In this document: one piece after another, positions 16,526 through 25,377 of the stretch
How the letters are laid out: each line of letters starts with the position of its first letter
Position numbering within the stretch: position 1 is the stretch's first letter
Assembly: GCA_946886365.1 (NCBI GenBank)
Contig: CAMPIM010000031.1
Span: 1-32,533, forward strand
From: an uncultured Novosphingobium sp.
GTDB lineage: Bacteria > Pseudomonadota > Alphaproteobacteria > Sphingomonadales > Sphingomonadaceae
DNA length: 32,533 nt
Reading direction: 5' to 3'
The notes under the pieces: model-generated
Databases searched by the model: none
Told to the model about the DNA's origin: nothing
Seen by the model: only the letters and a program-made list of their open reading frames with translations
Program-made: the position numbers and the translations under genes

Positions 16526-16558
16526 AAAAAACCCGCCCCAGAGCGGGACGGGTTTTTC
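16526..16558 (-). terminator. Intrinsic terminator of rpsT (potentially bidirectional)
   Basis: CCCGCCCC / GCGGGACGGG hairpin (stem 16532-16539 with 16545-16552, one C/A mismatch) flanked by A6 on the left and T5 on the right. On the minus strand it comes 30 bp after the rpsT stop and ends in a U-run. The symmetric flanks would also stop plus-strand transcripts. Confidence 0.8.
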
Positions 16559-16588
16559 GATTTTTACGCGACGATCGAGTGAAGCGGC

Positions 16589-16852
16589 TCAGGCGAGCGC
16601 GCTAACCCGCTTCGTGAGACGGCCGAACTTGCGAGCGGCGGTGTTCTTGTGCAGTACGCCGCGTGCGACGCCACGAGCCAGTTCAGGCTGGACGGACTGA
16701 AGCGCCGTGGCCGCAGCCGACTTGTCGCCGGCAGCGAGAGCGGATTCGACCTTCTTCACCAGGGTACGAATCCGGCTGATGCGGGCGCCGTTGATTTCGG
16801 CGCGGCGTGCGTTGCGGCGGATGCGCTTCTTGGCTTGCGGCGTATTGGCCAT
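16589..16852 (-). CDS. rpsT: 30S ribosomal protein S20
   Basis: An 87-aa basic protein that binds 16S rRNA early in 30S assembly. It has the standard family start [17 protein letters not shown] and the helical core [20 protein letters not shown], then [19 protein letters not shown] near the C-terminus. Length is normal. GAGGACTTTAA precedes the ATG. It is a single-gene unit between mutM and dnaA on the minus strand, with its own candidate promoter and a strong terminator. Confidence 0.97.
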   Translation of the reverse strand: MANTPQAKKRIRRNARRAEINGARISRIRTLVKKVESALAAGDKSAAATALQSVQPELARGVARGVLHKNTAARKFGRLTKRVSALA

Positions 16853-16926
16853 TTAAAGTCCTCGGTCTCGTCAAATCTCGTGAATAGGGTCAGCCGGAAT
16901 CGCCAGCCGTCCCTGTGAAGGTGCGC

Positions 16927-16955
16927 CCCTTACAGGGGATAAGCCAAAGCGTCAA
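16927..16955 (-). promoter_or_regulatory. Candidate rpsT promoter
   Basis: On the minus strand TTGACG (16950-16955), 17-bp spacer, TAAGGG (16927-16932), starting just past the mutM stop. The -35 is near consensus; the -10 is of the TAAGG type also seen before aspC. A leader of about 65 nt would be left. Confidence 0.45.
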
Positions 16956-16969
16956 CGGGAAGGCGCGTG

Positions 16970-17782
16970 CTATTTCTGGCATTTCGGGCAGTAGAAGGTC
17001 GACCGTCCGCCGTCCACGCGTCGCCGGATTACGCCGCCACAGGCGCAGCTTTCGCCTTCCCGGCCATAGACACGCCACTGTTTGGAGAAATAGCCCAGCT
17101 CCCCATCGGGCCGGGCATAATCGCGCAAGGTGGACCCTCCGGCCGCAATCGCGGCTGTCAGCACTTCCCGAATCGCGTCGGCCAGCAGCCCGAGCCGCGC
17201 CCGACTGATCCGCCCCGCCTCGCGCGTTGGGGAGATGCCCGCCATGTTGAGCGCTTCGCAGACATAGATGTTGCCGAGCCCTGCCACGATTCGCTGATCG
17301 AGCAGCGCCGCCTTGATCGATGTCGCCTTCCCTTTCAGCACCTGCGCGAGATAGTTCGCCGAAAAATCGGGTCCGAGTGGCTCCGGGCCCATGCGGGTAA
17401 AGGGACCATAAGCCTGTGAGCCGTCGGTGCGCACGAGGTCGATCGAGCCGAAGCGGCGCGGATCGTTAAGGGAAAGCAGATGTCCGTTTCCAGTCTCGAT
17501 CAGAAGATGGTCATGTGTCCCGATCTCGGCAGGATCGATTCGCCAACGCCCCGACATGCCAAGATGAAAGATCAGCGTGTCGCCGCGATTGGTTTCGATG
17601 AGCCCATATTTGGCGCGGCGGGACAGCGATGTGACGGTCGCGCCAGTCAGTCGCTGCCGCAGATCGACCGGTATGGGGAAGCGGAGATCCGCGCGGCGTG
17701 CTTCGACACGGGTCAGAACCGCGCCCTCCAGCACCGACCGGAGGCCAGCGACCGTGGTTTCGACTTCGGGCAGTTCAGGCAT
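16970..17782 (-). CDS. mutM: Formamidopyrimidine-DNA glycosylase
   Basis: Bifunctional base-excision repair enzyme that removes 8-oxoguanine and formamidopyrimidines and nicks the abasic site; 270 aa. It begins MPELPEVE, with the catalytic Pro2 and Glu3. Further motifs are the IFHLGMSGRW strand near 70, the helix-two-turn-helix GLGNIYVCEALNMAGISP near 170, and the C-terminal zinc finger GRSTFYCPKCQK. The first zinc pair is C-x-C (Cys246, Cys248) rather than the C-x2-C of E. coli; the second pair is the usual C-x2-C (265, 268). It is divergent from ubiE across 120 bp. Confidence 0.95.
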   Translation of the reverse strand: MPELPEVETTVAGLRSVLEGAVLTRVEARRADLRFPIPVDLRQRLTGATVTSLSRRAKYGLIETNRGDTLIFHLGMSGRWRIDPAEIGTHDHLLIETGNGHLLSLNDPRRFGSIDLVRTDGSQAYGPFTRMGPEPLGPDFSANYLAQVLKGKATSIKAALLDQRIVAGLGNIYVCEALNMAGISPTREAGRISRARLGLLADAIREVLTAAIAAGGSTLRDYARPDGELGYFSKQWRVYGREGESCACGGVIRRRVDGGRSTFYCPKCQK

Positions 17783-17902
17783 TCAAATCTCTCTTGGATA
17801 GCGATCGGATCGTCAGGCCGAATAATGCCGACAAGTCACTGAACATTTTCGCCGATCTGGGGTGTTTCCACCGGACATGCAAATGCTCTAGGAGGCTGGC
17901 CC

Positions 17903-18634
17903 ATGAACGACACTGCTTCTTTCGGCTATCGCGACGTGGATGCCTCTGAAAAACAGGGGATGGTGCGCGCGGTCTTTTCCAATGTCGCCTCCAAATATGA
18001 CCTGATGAACGACGCCATGTCCGTGGGCGCGCACCGGCTGTGGAAGGACCAGCTTGTCGGGCGCGTGAAGCCGCGCAAGGATGAAGCGATCCTCGACATG
18101 GCGGGCGGCACGGGCGACATCGCCTTTCGCATGGCCAAGCATGGCGCGCACGTCACCGTGTCCGACATCAATCCGGAAATGCTAGCCGTGGGCGTCGAGC
18201 GCGCGAAAAAGAAGGGCCTCGAAGGGCTGATTTGGTCAGAGCAGAATGCGGAAGAACTGACATTCAAGGACCGCAGCTTCGACGCCTATACGATCGCCTT
18301 TGGCATCCGCAATGTGACACATATCGACAAGGCGCTGCGGGAAGCGCACCGCGTGTTGAAATTTGGCGGGCGCTTCTTCTGCCTGGAATTTTCGACGACG
18401 ACCTGGCCGGGCTTCGCCGATGTGTATGATGTCTATTCGCATCGGCTGGTGCCGAAGCTCGGCAAGCTGCTCGCCGATGATGAGGACAGCTATCGTTATC
18501 TGATCGAATCGATCCGGCGCTTTCCGCCTATGCCGGAATTTGAGCGGATGATCCGGGAGGCTGGTTTCGTGCAGACGAAGGTCGAGCCGATCCTGGGTGG
18601 GTTAGTGGCGATCCATTCTGGGTGGAAGATTTGA
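17903..18634 (+). CDS. ubiE: Ubiquinone biosynthesis C-methyltransferase UbiE
   Basis: SAM-dependent methyltransferase that carries out the C-methylation of the 2-polyprenyl-6-methoxy-benzoquinol intermediate of ubiquinone (and the last step of menaquinone where made); 243 aa. The SAM site is ILDMAGGTGDIAFRMA near 65, and the UbiE/Coq5 signatures are YDLMNDAMSVGAHRLWKD near 32 and the late RRFPPMPEFERMIREAGF. An AGGAGG ribosome site lies 9 nt before the ATG. The next gene is ubiB, but a 180-bp hairpin array separates them. The ubiE-ubiB pair divergent from mutM is a conserved alphaproteobacterial arrangement. Confidence 0.96.
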   Translation: MNDTASFGYRDVDASEKQGMVRAVFSNVASKYDLMNDAMSVGAHRLWKDQLVGRVKPRKDEAILDMAGGTGDIAFRMAKHGAHVTVSDINPEMLAVGVERAKKKGLEGLIWSEQNAEELTFKDRSFDAYTIAFGIRNVTHIDKALREAHRVLKFGGRFFCLEFSTTTWPGFADVYDVYSHRLVPKLGKLLADDEDSYRYLIESIRRFPPMPEFERMIREAGFVQTKVEPILGGLVAIHSGWKI

Positions 18635-18660
18635 TGGTGGGGCGACTCACAATGGAGCCG

Positions 18661-18804
18661 CTCCCTTTCAAGGGAGGGTTCGAAGCAGTCACGTGCCTGC
18701 TTCGAAGGGTGGGTGCGCCGCGTGAGCGGCGCTGCTCTGACCTCGCGACGGCAGTCGCTCGCTCCGCTCGCCCCCACCCCAACCCCTCCCCTGAAGGGGA
18801 GGGG
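18661..18804. repeat. Intergenic array of five hairpins (REP/BIME-like)
   Basis: Five consecutive inverted repeats in 144 bp: CTCCCTT/AAGGGAG (18661-18676), TTCGAAGCAG/CTGCTTCGAA (18679-18706, 8-nt loop), GCGCCGC/GCGGCGC (18715-18732), GCGAC/GTCGC (18745-18758), and CCCCTCCCCT/AGGGGAGGGG (18783-18804, 2-nt loop). The last hairpin and its CCCACCCC lead-in recur at 30302-30333. No coding potential. It ends 9 bp before the ubiB ATG. Such mosaics are common between sphingomonad genes and may affect transcript stability or termination. Confidence 0.7.
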
Positions 18805-18813
18805 CTTAGGTAG

Positions 18814-20355
18814 ATGGCATCTCATATCACGCATATTTGGCGGCTGCTGAAATGGGGCCGGACGCTGGCGCGACATGGGGCGCTGCAGGGGATTGAGCGC
18901 GATCCGTTGACGCCTACGCCCGTGAGGCGGCTGGTGCGATTGGCGCGGGTGGGGGCACGGGTGCCCAAGCAACCGCGCTATGCCGATGCCTTTCAGGCGA
19001 TCGGGCCTGCAGCCATCAAGCTGGGGCAGACGCTGGCAACACGCCCCGATCTGGTTGGGGATGAGGCGGCGAACGACCTTTTGCGGTTGCAGGACGCACT
19101 GCCGCCCGTGCCTTTCGCCACCATTCGCGCGCAGATCGAACAGAGTTTCGGACGTCCGCTGGAGAGCATCTATACCAGCTTCGATGAAGCACCGGTGGGT
19201 GCTGCGTCGATCGCGCAGGTGCATCGCGCCATTACCACGGACGGCCGCGATGTCGCGGTGAAAGTGATCCGGCCGGGCGTCACGGACCAGTTCAACCGCG
19301 ACATCCAGACCTATGAATGGGCCGCTGCCCATGTGGAAATGTTGGGTGGCGAGGTCGCGCGATTGCGGCCGCGCCTGGTCATCGCCAACATGAAGCGCTG
19401 GACCGCGCGCGAGCTGGATTTGCGCCGGGAAGCCGCTTCGGCGTCCGAACTCGCCGAGGCGATGGAGGCGATGCCGGGCTATCGCGTGCCCATGATCGAT
19501 TGGGATCGCACGACCGGCAAGGTCATGACGATGGAGTGGATCGACGGGATCAAGATTTCCGATCGCGACGCCCTGATCGCGGCGGGTCATGACGTAAAGG
19601 AACTGGCGGCGCGGCTGGTCAACGCCTTCCTGCGGCAAGCAATCGCCGAGGGATTCTTCCACGCGGACATGCATCAGGGGAACCTGTTCGTCACCGCCAA
19701 TGGCGACATCGTCGCGATCGATTTCGGCATCATGGGGCGAATCGACCGGCGGGCGCGCATGTGGCTGGCGGAGATTCTCTACGGGCTGATCACCGGCAAC
19801 TATAAGCGGGTCGCCGAAATCCATTTCGAGGCGCAATATGTGCCCGGCCACCATAATGTCGAGGAATTCGCGACCGCCCTGCGCGCCGTGGGCGAGCCGA
19901 TGCGCGGCAAGCCGGTGCGCGAGCTTTCGGTCGGGGGCATGTTGGACGGCCTGTTCGCCATCACCCGCGACTTCGACATGCAGACGCAGCCGCATTTGCT
20001 GCTGCTTCAGAAGACCATGGTGATGGTGGAGGGCGTGGCGACCGCGCTCGATCCCGACATCAACCTGTGGGAGACGAGCGGGCCCTATGTGAAGGAATGG
20101 CTGCGCGCGGAACTGGGTCCGGAAGCCAAGGCGGCGGATGCGCTGATCGAGAATTGGCGGACGCTTCAGCGGCTGCCCGGCCTTGTGCGCCGGATCGAGG
20201 AAGCCTTCCCCGAGAAGGGCGGTGCGCCGCCGCCGCCGCCGCTGACCGAGGTGAGGCTGATCCGCATCGGCGGGGGGTGGCGCTATGCCGCGGTGGCCGG
20301 TGTTGCCGCGGTGACTGGAGCGGTCGTTACGGCCCTGCTACATCTGCAACTATGA
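18814..20355 (+). CDS. ubiB: UbiB-family atypical kinase/ATPase, ubiquinone biosynthesis
   Basis: Membrane-associated protein of the ADCK/UbiB family required for aerobic ubiquinone synthesis; it is an ATPase that likely helps extract lipid intermediates. It has 513 aa. Signatures are KLGQ (69-72) of the KxGQ helix, the Ala-rich loop VGAASIAQVH near 128, Lys150 in VAVKVIRPG, ARELDLRREA with the ExD element near 200, HADMHQGNL near 287 and DFGIMG near 305. A hydrophobic C-terminal helix (YAAVAGVAAVTGAVVTALLH) anchors it after a proline-rich linker. The ATG lies directly behind the hairpin array. Its stop overlaps the coaBC start as ATGA. Confidence 0.94.
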   Translation: MASHITHIWRLLKWGRTLARHGALQGIERDPLTPTPVRRLVRLARVGARVPKQPRYADAFQAIGPAAIKLGQTLATRPDLVGDEAANDLLRLQDALPPVPFATIRAQIEQSFGRPLESIYTSFDEAPVGAASIAQVHRAITTDGRDVAVKVIRPGVTDQFNRDIQTYEWAAAHVEMLGGEVARLRPRLVIANMKRWTARELDLRREAASASELAEAMEAMPGYRVPMIDWDRTTGKVMTMEWIDGIKISDRDALIAAGHDVKELAARLVNAFLRQAIAEGFFHADMHQGNLFVTANGDIVAIDFGIMGRIDRRARMWLAEILYGLITGNYKRVAEIHFEAQYVPGHHNVEEFATALRAVGEPMRGKPVRELSVGGMLDGLFAITRDFDMQTQPHLLLLQKTMVMVEGVATALDPDINLWETSGPYVKEWLRAELGPEAKAADALIENWRTLQRLPGLVRRIEEAFPEKGGAPPPPPLTEVRLIRIGGGWRYAAVAGVAAVTGAVVTALLHLQL

Positions 20356-21599
20356 CTCATCGCCGCATCCTCCTGATCGTCGCCGGTGGCATCGCGGCCT
20401 ATAAGTCGCTGGAACTGGTGCGGCTGCTGAAGAAGCGCGGTATCGCCGTGCGGGCGGTGCTGACCGACAGCGCCACCCATTTCGTGACGCCGCTTTCCTT
20501 GGGCGTGCTGACCGAGGACCATGTTTATGGCGACATGTTCGACCTGAAAGAAGAGCGGGAGATCGGGCATATCCAGCTGAGCCGACAGGCTGATCTGGTC
20601 GTGGTCGCGCCCGCGACGGCGAATATTCTTGCCAAGATGGCCAATGGCATTGCCGATGATCTGGCGACGACGCTGCTGCTCGCGACGGACAAGCCGGTGC
20701 TGGCGGCGCCCGCGATGAACGTGCGCATGTGGCATCATGCAGCGACGCAGCGGAACCTGGCGCGGTTGCATGCCGATGGCGTCCATCTGATGGAGCCGGA
20801 TAGCGGCGAGATGGCTTGCGGCGAGTTCGGCAAGGGGCGTTTGCCTGAACCCGAAGCGATCGTGGAAGAGATTGAGCGGTTGCTGGAGCGTCCGGCTGCG
20901 AAAGATCCGCTTGCGGGGCAACCGGATTTTGAGGGCGCGGACCTGCCGCTAAAAGGGCGGCATATTCTGGTTACCGCTGGACCGACGCATGAGCCGATCG
21001 ATCCGGTGCGCTACATCGCAAACCGCTCTTCGGGGAAGCAGGGCTTTGCCATTGCGGCGGCGGCGGCGCGGGCCGGTGCGCGGGTGACTTTGGTCGCCGG
21101 GCCGGTGCATCTGGCGACGCCTGCGGGCGTGGATCGCGTCGATGTGGAAACAGCGCGGGAGATGCTGGCGGCGGTCGAGGGCGCGCTGCCCGCCGATGTG
21201 GCGATTATGGTGGCGGCGGTTGCCGATTGGCGCACGGCTGACGCTTGCGAACAGAAGCTGAAGAAGGATGGATCAGGGAAGCCTGCGCCGCTGGCGCTGG
21301 TGGAGAATCCTGACATTCTGGGCACCTTGGGCAAACATGCGGGGCGCCCTGCCCTGCTGATCGGTTTTGCCGCCGAGACCGAGAAGGTTGCCGAACATGC
21401 TGAGGCCAAGCTGGCGCGCAAGGGTGCGGACTGGATCATCGCCAATGATGTGTCAGGCGACGTGATGGGCGGCGACAGCAACAGCGTGCATATCGTCACG
21501 GCGAACGGCATCGAAAGCTGGGAGCATTTGCCCAAGGATGCCGTCGCCACCCGAATCATCGAAAAGGTTGCCAATGTCCTCCCCTCTCTCTCCGATTGA
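20352..21599 (+). CDS. coaBC: Bifunctional phosphopantothenoylcysteine decarboxylase/synthetase
   Basis: Two consecutive steps of coenzyme A synthesis in one 415-aa protein: CoaB joins cysteine to 4'-phosphopantothenate and CoaC (FMN-dependent) decarboxylates it. The CoaC half (1-185) shows [15 protein letters not shown], catalytic His73 in IGHIQLS, PAMN (120-123), and active-site Cys156 in [13 protein letters not shown]. The CoaB half starts near 198 with [28 protein letters not shown] and has the KLKK dimer motif near 300. The ATG at 20352 overlaps the ubiB stop, and the frame's 3' end overlaps the dut start by 26 nt. Confidence 0.96.
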   Translation: MTHRRILLIVAGGIAAYKSLELVRLLKKRGIAVRAVLTDSATHFVTPLSLGVLTEDHVYGDMFDLKEEREIGHIQLSRQADLVVVAPATANILAKMANGIADDLATTLLLATDKPVLAAPAMNVRMWHHAATQRNLARLHADGVHLMEPDSGEMACGEFGKGRLPEPEAIVEEIERLLERPAAKDPLAGQPDFEGADLPLKGRHILVTAGPTHEPIDPVRYIANRSSGKQGFAIAAAAARAGARVTLVAGPVHLATPAGVDRVDVETAREMLAAVEGALPADVAIMVAAVADWRTADACEQKLKKDGSGKPAPLALVENPDILGTLGKHAGRPALLIGFAAETEKVAEHAEAKLARKGADWIIANDVSGDVMGGDSNSVHIVTANGIESWEHLPKDAVATRIIEKVANVLPSLSD

Positions 21600-22038
21600 A
21601 ATCCGTCTGAAGCGCCTGCCCCATGGTGAGGGGCTGCCAGTGCCTGCCTATGCGACCGAGCATGCGGCTGGCATGGACGTGGTGGCCGCCGAGGATGTGA
21701 TCATCGTGCCGGGCGGGCGGCATGCCGTGGCGACAGGCTTCGCGATGGCGATTCCCGATGGCTATGAGGTGCAGGTGCGGCCACGGTCGGGACTGGCGCT
21801 GAAGCATGGGATCAGCCTGCCCAATACGCCGGGCACGATCGACGCGGATTATCGCGGGGAATTGAAGGTCATCCTCATCAACCTGGGCGCTGAACCTTTC
21901 GTCATTTCACGCGGTGACCGCATCGCGCAGCTGGTGGCGGCGCCGGTGCAGGTGGCGCGCTTCGCCGAGGTTGAGGAACTGGACGAGACGGTCAGGGGTT
22001 CGGGTGGTTTCGGATCGACGGGAGTGAGTAGCTCATGA
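21574..22038 (+). CDS. dut: dUTP pyrophosphatase
   Basis: Homotrimeric dUTPase that removes dUTP and supplies dUMP for thymidylate synthesis; 154 aa. All five conserved motifs are present in order: [39 protein letters not shown] and the C-terminal arm [10 protein letters not shown] that closes over the substrate. I chose ATG 21574 ([12 protein letters not shown]). An in-frame upstream extension exists but is just coaBC sequence. It is embedded in the overlapping ubiB-coaBC-dut-thiF chain, and its TGA overlaps the next ATG. Confidence 0.97.
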   Translation: MSSPLSPIEIRLKRLPHGEGLPVPAYATEHAAGMDVVAAEDVIIVPGGRHAVATGFAMAIPDGYEVQVRPRSGLALKHGISLPNTPGTIDADYRGELKVILINLGAEPFVISRGDRIAQLVAAPVQVARFAEVEELDETVRGSGGFGSTGVSSS

Positions 22039-22802
22039 CCCTTTCCGACGAGCAGTTGGAACGCTACGCCCGCCATATCGTCCTCAAGGAAATTGGCGGC
22101 GCGGGTCAGGCGCGGCTGCTGTCGGCCGATGTCGCGGTGATCGGCGCGGGCGGGATCGGCAGCCCGGCGATCCTCTATCTGGCGGCGGCGGGCGTCGGCA
22201 CGATCCGGGTCATCGATGACGATCATGTCGCGCTTTCTAATTTGCAGCGGCAGGTTCTGTTCGGGACCGGCGACATCGGGGTCGCGAAGGCTGAAGGCGC
22301 GATGGCGGCGGTGGCGCGGCTCAATCCCGATGTGAAGCTGATCCCCATCAATGCGCGGATCGATGCGGGCAATGCCGCGCTCATGCTGCGGGACGCGGAT
22401 GTCGTTCTGGACGGGTGCGACAGCTTCGCGACGCGGCTGGCGGTGGCGGATTGCGCGCAGCGGCTGCGCATTCCGTTGGTGTCGGCGGCAGTCGGGCCGT
22501 TCGAGGGGCAGCTCGCAACCTATCGCGGCTGGGAAGCCGATCAGCCCTGCTATCGCTGCCTTGTCGGCGATCCGCAGGACGCGCCGGAGCGGAACTGCGC
22601 CGAGACGGGCGTGATTGGCGCTCTTACCGGCGTGATGGGAAGCTTGGCCGCACTGGAAGTCATTCGCTCGCTGGTCCCCTTCGGCGCGGACATGGCGGGC
22701 AAGCTGCTGCTCGCCGACCTGCTCTCCATGCGCTTCCGCACGTTGAGCGTCGCCAAGGACCCCGGCTGCAAGGCGTGCGCCGCCGAACTATGCGCGAACT
22801 GA
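22035..22802 (+). CDS. ThiF/MoeB/HesA-family adenylyltransferase
   Basis: E1-like enzyme that adenylates the C-terminal Gly of a ubiquitin-fold sulfur carrier (MoaD or ThiS); 255 aa. Seen are GAGGIGSP (nucleotide loop near 38), [16 protein letters not shown] near 66, DGCDSFATR near 130, and two zinc Cys pairs, CYRC near 175 and CKAC near the C-terminus. [22 protein letters not shown] matches MoeB. No rhodanese domain follows, as in E. coli MoeB. No MoaD or ThiS gene lies nearby, so MoeB versus ThiF cannot be decided. Start and stop overlap both neighbours (4 bp with dut, 13 bp with the DsrE-like gene). Confidence 0.9.
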   Translation: MTLSDEQLERYARHIVLKEIGGAGQARLLSADVAVIGAGGIGSPAILYLAAAGVGTIRVIDDDHVALSNLQRQVLFGTGDIGVAKAEGAMAAVARLNPDVKLIPINARIDAGNAALMLRDADVVLDGCDSFATRLAVADCAQRLRIPLVSAAVGPFEGQLATYRGWEADQPCYRCLVGDPQDAPERNCAETGVIGALTGVMGSLAALEVIRSLVPFGADMAGKLLLADLLSMRFRTLSVAKDPGCKACAAELCAN

Positions 22803-23155
22803 GGATCGTCGTCGCCACGGCTGACGCGGAGCGGCTACGCGGCGCACTGGTGCTGGCGAGCGCGCAGGCGGCGTTGGGCGGAGCGGCAAGCATCTTCCTG
22901 CAACTGGATGCGGTGGCGCTGCTGCGGCGCCCGATCACGGCCCCGGCGGACGCGGCACATGCGGCGACTGGTTTGCCGCCGCTCGAAGTGCTGATCAGCG
23001 AGGCGCTTGCGTTTGGGGTGAATATCCTCGCGTGCCAAAGCGGGCTCACGCTGGCCAACATGACCGCAGACATGCTCCCGGCGGAGGTGCAAGTCGGCGG
23101 CCCCGTCTCCTTCCTTCAGGAGACCAGCGACGAGGCGCGCCTGCTCTTCGCGTGA
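22790..23155 (+). CDS. DsrE-family small protein
   Basis: A 121-aa cytosolic protein of the DsrE/F-like fold. It has an N-terminal beta strand [11 protein letters not shown], a helix with A-rich character, and the conserved late region [19 protein letters not shown], in which the single Cys corresponds to the persulfide-carrying Cys of many DsrE/TusD proteins. It closes with [13 protein letters not shown]. The ATG at 22790 overlaps the ThiF-like gene's stop by 13 nt, so the two are co-translated. That pairing suggests a link to sulfur transfer, which is inference. The frame stays open far upstream, but that part lies inside the ThiF-like gene and is an out-of-frame shadow. Confidence 0.82.
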   Translation: MRELRIVVATADAERLRGALVLASAQAALGGAASIFLQLDAVALLRRPITAPADAAHAATGLPPLEVLISEALAFGVNILACQSGLTLANMTADMLPAEVQVGGPVSFLQETSDEARLLFA

Positions 23156-23176
23156 GCTTCACCCGGAGCCCTTCTA

Positions 23177-23204
23177 TTGACAGACGGGGCCGCCCATTTA
23201 TGGG
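23177..23204 (+). promoter_or_regulatory. Candidate thrS promoter
   Basis: TTGACA (23177-23182) matches the -35 consensus; TATGGG (23199-23204) after 16 bp is a weak -10. The leader to the thrS ATG would be about 50 nt. Confidence 0.4.
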
Positions 23205-23262
23205 GAAAGCGCGGCATTTTGCGCTGCCATCCAATCACAGAAAGACTTGTCCCTTGTCCGCC

Positions 23263-25260
23263 ATGCTGAAGATCACCCTGCCCGACGGTTCCGTGCGTGA
23301 AGTCGCGCCCGGCACTACGCCGGCGGATATTGCAGCGGCGATCGGGCCGGGTCTGGCTAAGGCGGCGATCGCGGCGCGTGTGGACGGCGAACTGCGCGAC
23401 ATCATGCGGCCTTTGGAAGGCGACGCGCAACTCGCGTTGGTGACGAGCAAGGATGAGGCGGACGCGCTAGAACTGGCGCGGCATGACTTTGCGCATCTGC
23501 TGGCCGAAGCCGTGCAGGCGCTGTTTCCGGGGACGCAGATCACCTTTGGCCCGGCGACGGACGACGGTTTTTACTATGACTTTGCGCCCCCGGTCATCGA
23601 TGGAAAGCACCGGCCCTTTACCGAGGAGGACCTGCCCGCGATCGAAGCGAAGATGCGGGAGCTGATCGCAGCCGACAAGCCGCTCCGCCGTGAGGTGTGG
23701 ACGCGTGAGGACCTGATCGCGCGCTGGAAGGCGGAAGGCGAGACGTTCAAGGCGGAATGGGCGGCGGAGCTTCCCGAGGGCGAGGAACTGACGGTTTACT
23801 GGTCCGGTGGCGAGTGGCTCGACATGTGTCGGGGGCCGCATCTGGCATCGACCGGCAAGCTCGACCCGAATGCTTTCAAACTGACTCGCGTGTCGGGCGC
23901 TTATTGGCGGGGCGATCAGGAGAATGCGATGCTGTCGCGCATCTATGGCACCGGCTGGCTCAACAAGAAGCAGTTGGACGCGCACCTCATGCGCCTCGAA
24001 GAAGCGGGCAAGCGCGACCATCGCAAGCTGGGCGCGGAGATGGACCTGTTTCACCTCCAGCAGGAAGCGCATGGGTCGGTCTTCTGGCATCCCAAGGGCT
24101 ATCTGATCTGGCGCGAGCTGGAAGCCTATATGCGCCGCGCCATCGATGCGGCGGGCTATCGCGAGGTCAAGACGCCGCAGGTGATGGATGCGCGCCAGTG
24201 GGAGCAGTCGGGCCATTGGGGCAAATATCGCGAGAATATGTTTGTCATCCCCGACGAGGTGCCGAACGTCGAGGATGAAGGGCCGCTGGTGTCCGACGAT
24301 GTCGACTGGATGGCGCTCAAGCCCATGAACTGCCCGGCGCACATTTTGATCTTCAAGCAGGGGATCAAAAGCTATCGCGACCTGCCGTTGCGTTTCTATG
24401 AGAATGGCTGCTGCCACCGCAACGAGCCGCATGGCGCGCTGCACGGGTTGATGCGCGTACGCCAGTTCACGCAGGATGACGCCCATATCTTCTGCCGCGA
24501 GGACCAGATCGTTGCGGAGGTGCGGGCCTTCTGCGAACTGGCGGACCGGATCTACAAGAATTTCGGCTTCACTTACTCGATCAAGCTGGCGCTGCGTCCG
24601 GAGAAGCGCTTCGGCACCGAGGAAATGTGGGACAAGGCCGAGGAGGAACTGCGCAACGCCGTCGCCGCTGCGGGGCTGAACACGCCCGAATATGGCTGGG
24701 AGGAGCTGCCGGGCGAGGGCGCCTTCTATGCGCCAAAGCTGGAATGGCATCTGACCGATGCGATCGGGCGGACTTGGCAGGTGGGCACGATCCAGTCGGA
24801 TCGGGTGCTGCCGGAGCGACTCGACGCTTCCTATGTGGGTGAAGATGGCGAGCGGCACCGCCCTGTCATGCTCCATCGGGCGATTTTCGGGTCCTATGAG
24901 CGGTTCATCGGCATATTGATCGAACATTATGCGGGCAAATTCCCGCTCTGGCTCGCCCCGGTGCAGGCGGTTGTCGCGACCATCGTTTCAGATGCGGACG
25001 ACTATGCGAATGCGGTGGTGGAGAAGCTTCGCGCCGCCGGAATCCGAGCCGAAGTCGATGTTCGCAACGAGAAGATCAACTACAAGGTGCGCGAGCATAG
25101 CCTTGGCAAAGTGCCGAATTTGCTGGTTGTCGGGCGTCGCGAAGCCGATGAAGGCACGGTGGCGCTGCGTGAGTTGGGCAAGGAGGGGCAAAGCGTCCTC
25201 GCCGTTGATGATGTCATCGCCCGCCTTGCAAAAGAGGCGCTCGCCCCCGATATGCGGTGA
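23263..25260 (+). CDS. thrS: Threonyl-tRNA synthetase
   Basis: Class II synthetase that charges tRNA-Thr and clears mischarged Ser-tRNA; 665 aa. Domain order is TGS (1-62, starting [10 protein letters not shown]), the editing domain with [10 protein letters not shown] and [10 protein letters not shown], then the catalytic core with motif 1 ([10 protein letters not shown]), motif 2 ([15 protein letters not shown]) and motif 3 ([16 protein letters not shown]), and the C-terminal anticodon domain ([21 protein letters not shown]). Zinc ligand Cys is in MNCPAH. ATG 23263 starts exactly at the TGS domain; upstream in-frame ATGs add unrelated residues. No Shine-Dalgarno sequence is obvious before it. 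Confidence 0.96.
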   Translation: MLKITLPDGSVREVAPGTTPADIAAAIGPGLAKAAIAARVDGELRDIMRPLEGDAQLALVTSKDEADALELARHDFAHLLAEAVQALFPGTQITFGPATDDGFYYDFAPPVIDGKHRPFTEEDLPAIEAKMRELIAADKPLRREVWTREDLIARWKAEGETFKAEWAAELPEGEELTVYWSGGEWLDMCRGPHLASTGKLDPNAFKLTRVSGAYWRGDQENAMLSRIYGTGWLNKKQLDAHLMRLEEAGKRDHRKLGAEMDLFHLQQEAHGSVFWHPKGYLIWRELEAYMRRAIDAAGYREVKTPQVMDARQWEQSGHWGKYRENMFVIPDEVPNVEDEGPLVSDDVDWMALKPMNCPAHILIFKQGIKSYRDLPLRFYENGCCHRNEPHGALHGLMRVRQFTQDDAHIFCREDQIVAEVRAFCELADRIYKNFGFTYSIKLALRPEKRFGTEEMWDKAEEELRNAVAAAGLNTPEYGWEELPGEGAFYAPKLEWHLTDAIGRTWQVGTIQSDRVLPERLDASYVGEDGERHRPVMLHRAIFGSYERFIGILIEHYAGKFPLWLAPVQAVVATIVSDADDYANAVVEKLRAAGIRAEVDVRNEKINYKVREHSLGKVPNLLVVGRREADEGTVALRELGKEGQSVLAVDDVIARLAKEALAPDMR

Positions 25261-25303
25261 GGCAGCTATGCCACATGGGGCCGGTAATTCCGTAACTGCG
25301 GAC

Positions 25304-25333
25304 TTGCCGCCCCTTTCGGCTTTGCGCTAAAGG
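25304..25333 (+). promoter_or_regulatory. Candidate infC promoter
   Basis: TTGCCG (25304-25309), 18-bp spacer, TAAAGG (25328-25333); with CTAAAG the spacer is 17. It resembles the elements before secB, aspC and rpsT. Its presence suggests that infC can be transcribed separately from thrS. Confidence 0.38.
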
Positions 25334-25361
25334 CCGCCAGAGCCGTTTTGTAAGCAACAAT

Positions 25362-25377
25362 AGGAGAAGCCGCTATA
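25362..25377 (+). promoter_or_regulatory. Ribosome site deciding a non-canonical AUA start for infC
   Basis: AGGAG (25362-25366) stands 8 nt before ATA (25375-25377), which is in frame with IF-3. The first in-frame ATG (25387) is 20 nt from the Shine-Dalgarno, too far for normal initiation. Rare start codons on infC are known (AUU in E. coli) and underlie its autoregulation. Confidence 0.65.

Larger units (their letters stand above)
16154..16588. other. dnaA-rpsT intergenic region: regulatory, no gene
   Basis: A 435-bp, relatively AT-rich stretch with no plausible gene. From left to right it holds the dnaA leader, a nested palindrome (16269-16297), a candidate dnaA promoter (16308-16336), and the rpsT terminator (16526-16558). 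GANTC sites, the recognition sequence of the cell-cycle methylase CcrM, occur at 16277, 16282, 16464, 16475 and 16517. I found no match to the DnaA box TTATNCACA with fewer than two mismatches. Confidence 0.6.

Noticed and set aside
16154..16588. Possible oriC beside dnaA
   Set aside because: No cluster of TTATNCACA boxes; the best site (near 16438) has two mismatches. In many alphaproteobacteria oriC is not at dnaA.
18661..18804. CRISPR-like or tRNA-like structure
   Set aside because: The hairpins differ from each other and have no regular repeat-spacer pattern; no tRNA arms can be formed.
18496..19995. Long open frame antisense to ubiE/ubiB (about 499 codons)
   Set aside because: GC-rich shadow of ubiB in another frame; its translation is rich in His/Arg/Gln with no domain, and it runs over the hairpin array.
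22415..22789. N-terminal extension of the DsrE-like gene by 125 codons
   Set aside because: This part lies wholly within the ThiF-like gene in another frame; the fold begins at MRELRIVV (22790).
23467..24927. Long open frame antisense to thrS (about 486 codons)
   Set aside because: Mirror of a well-supported thrS; no ribosome site and no recognisable motif.
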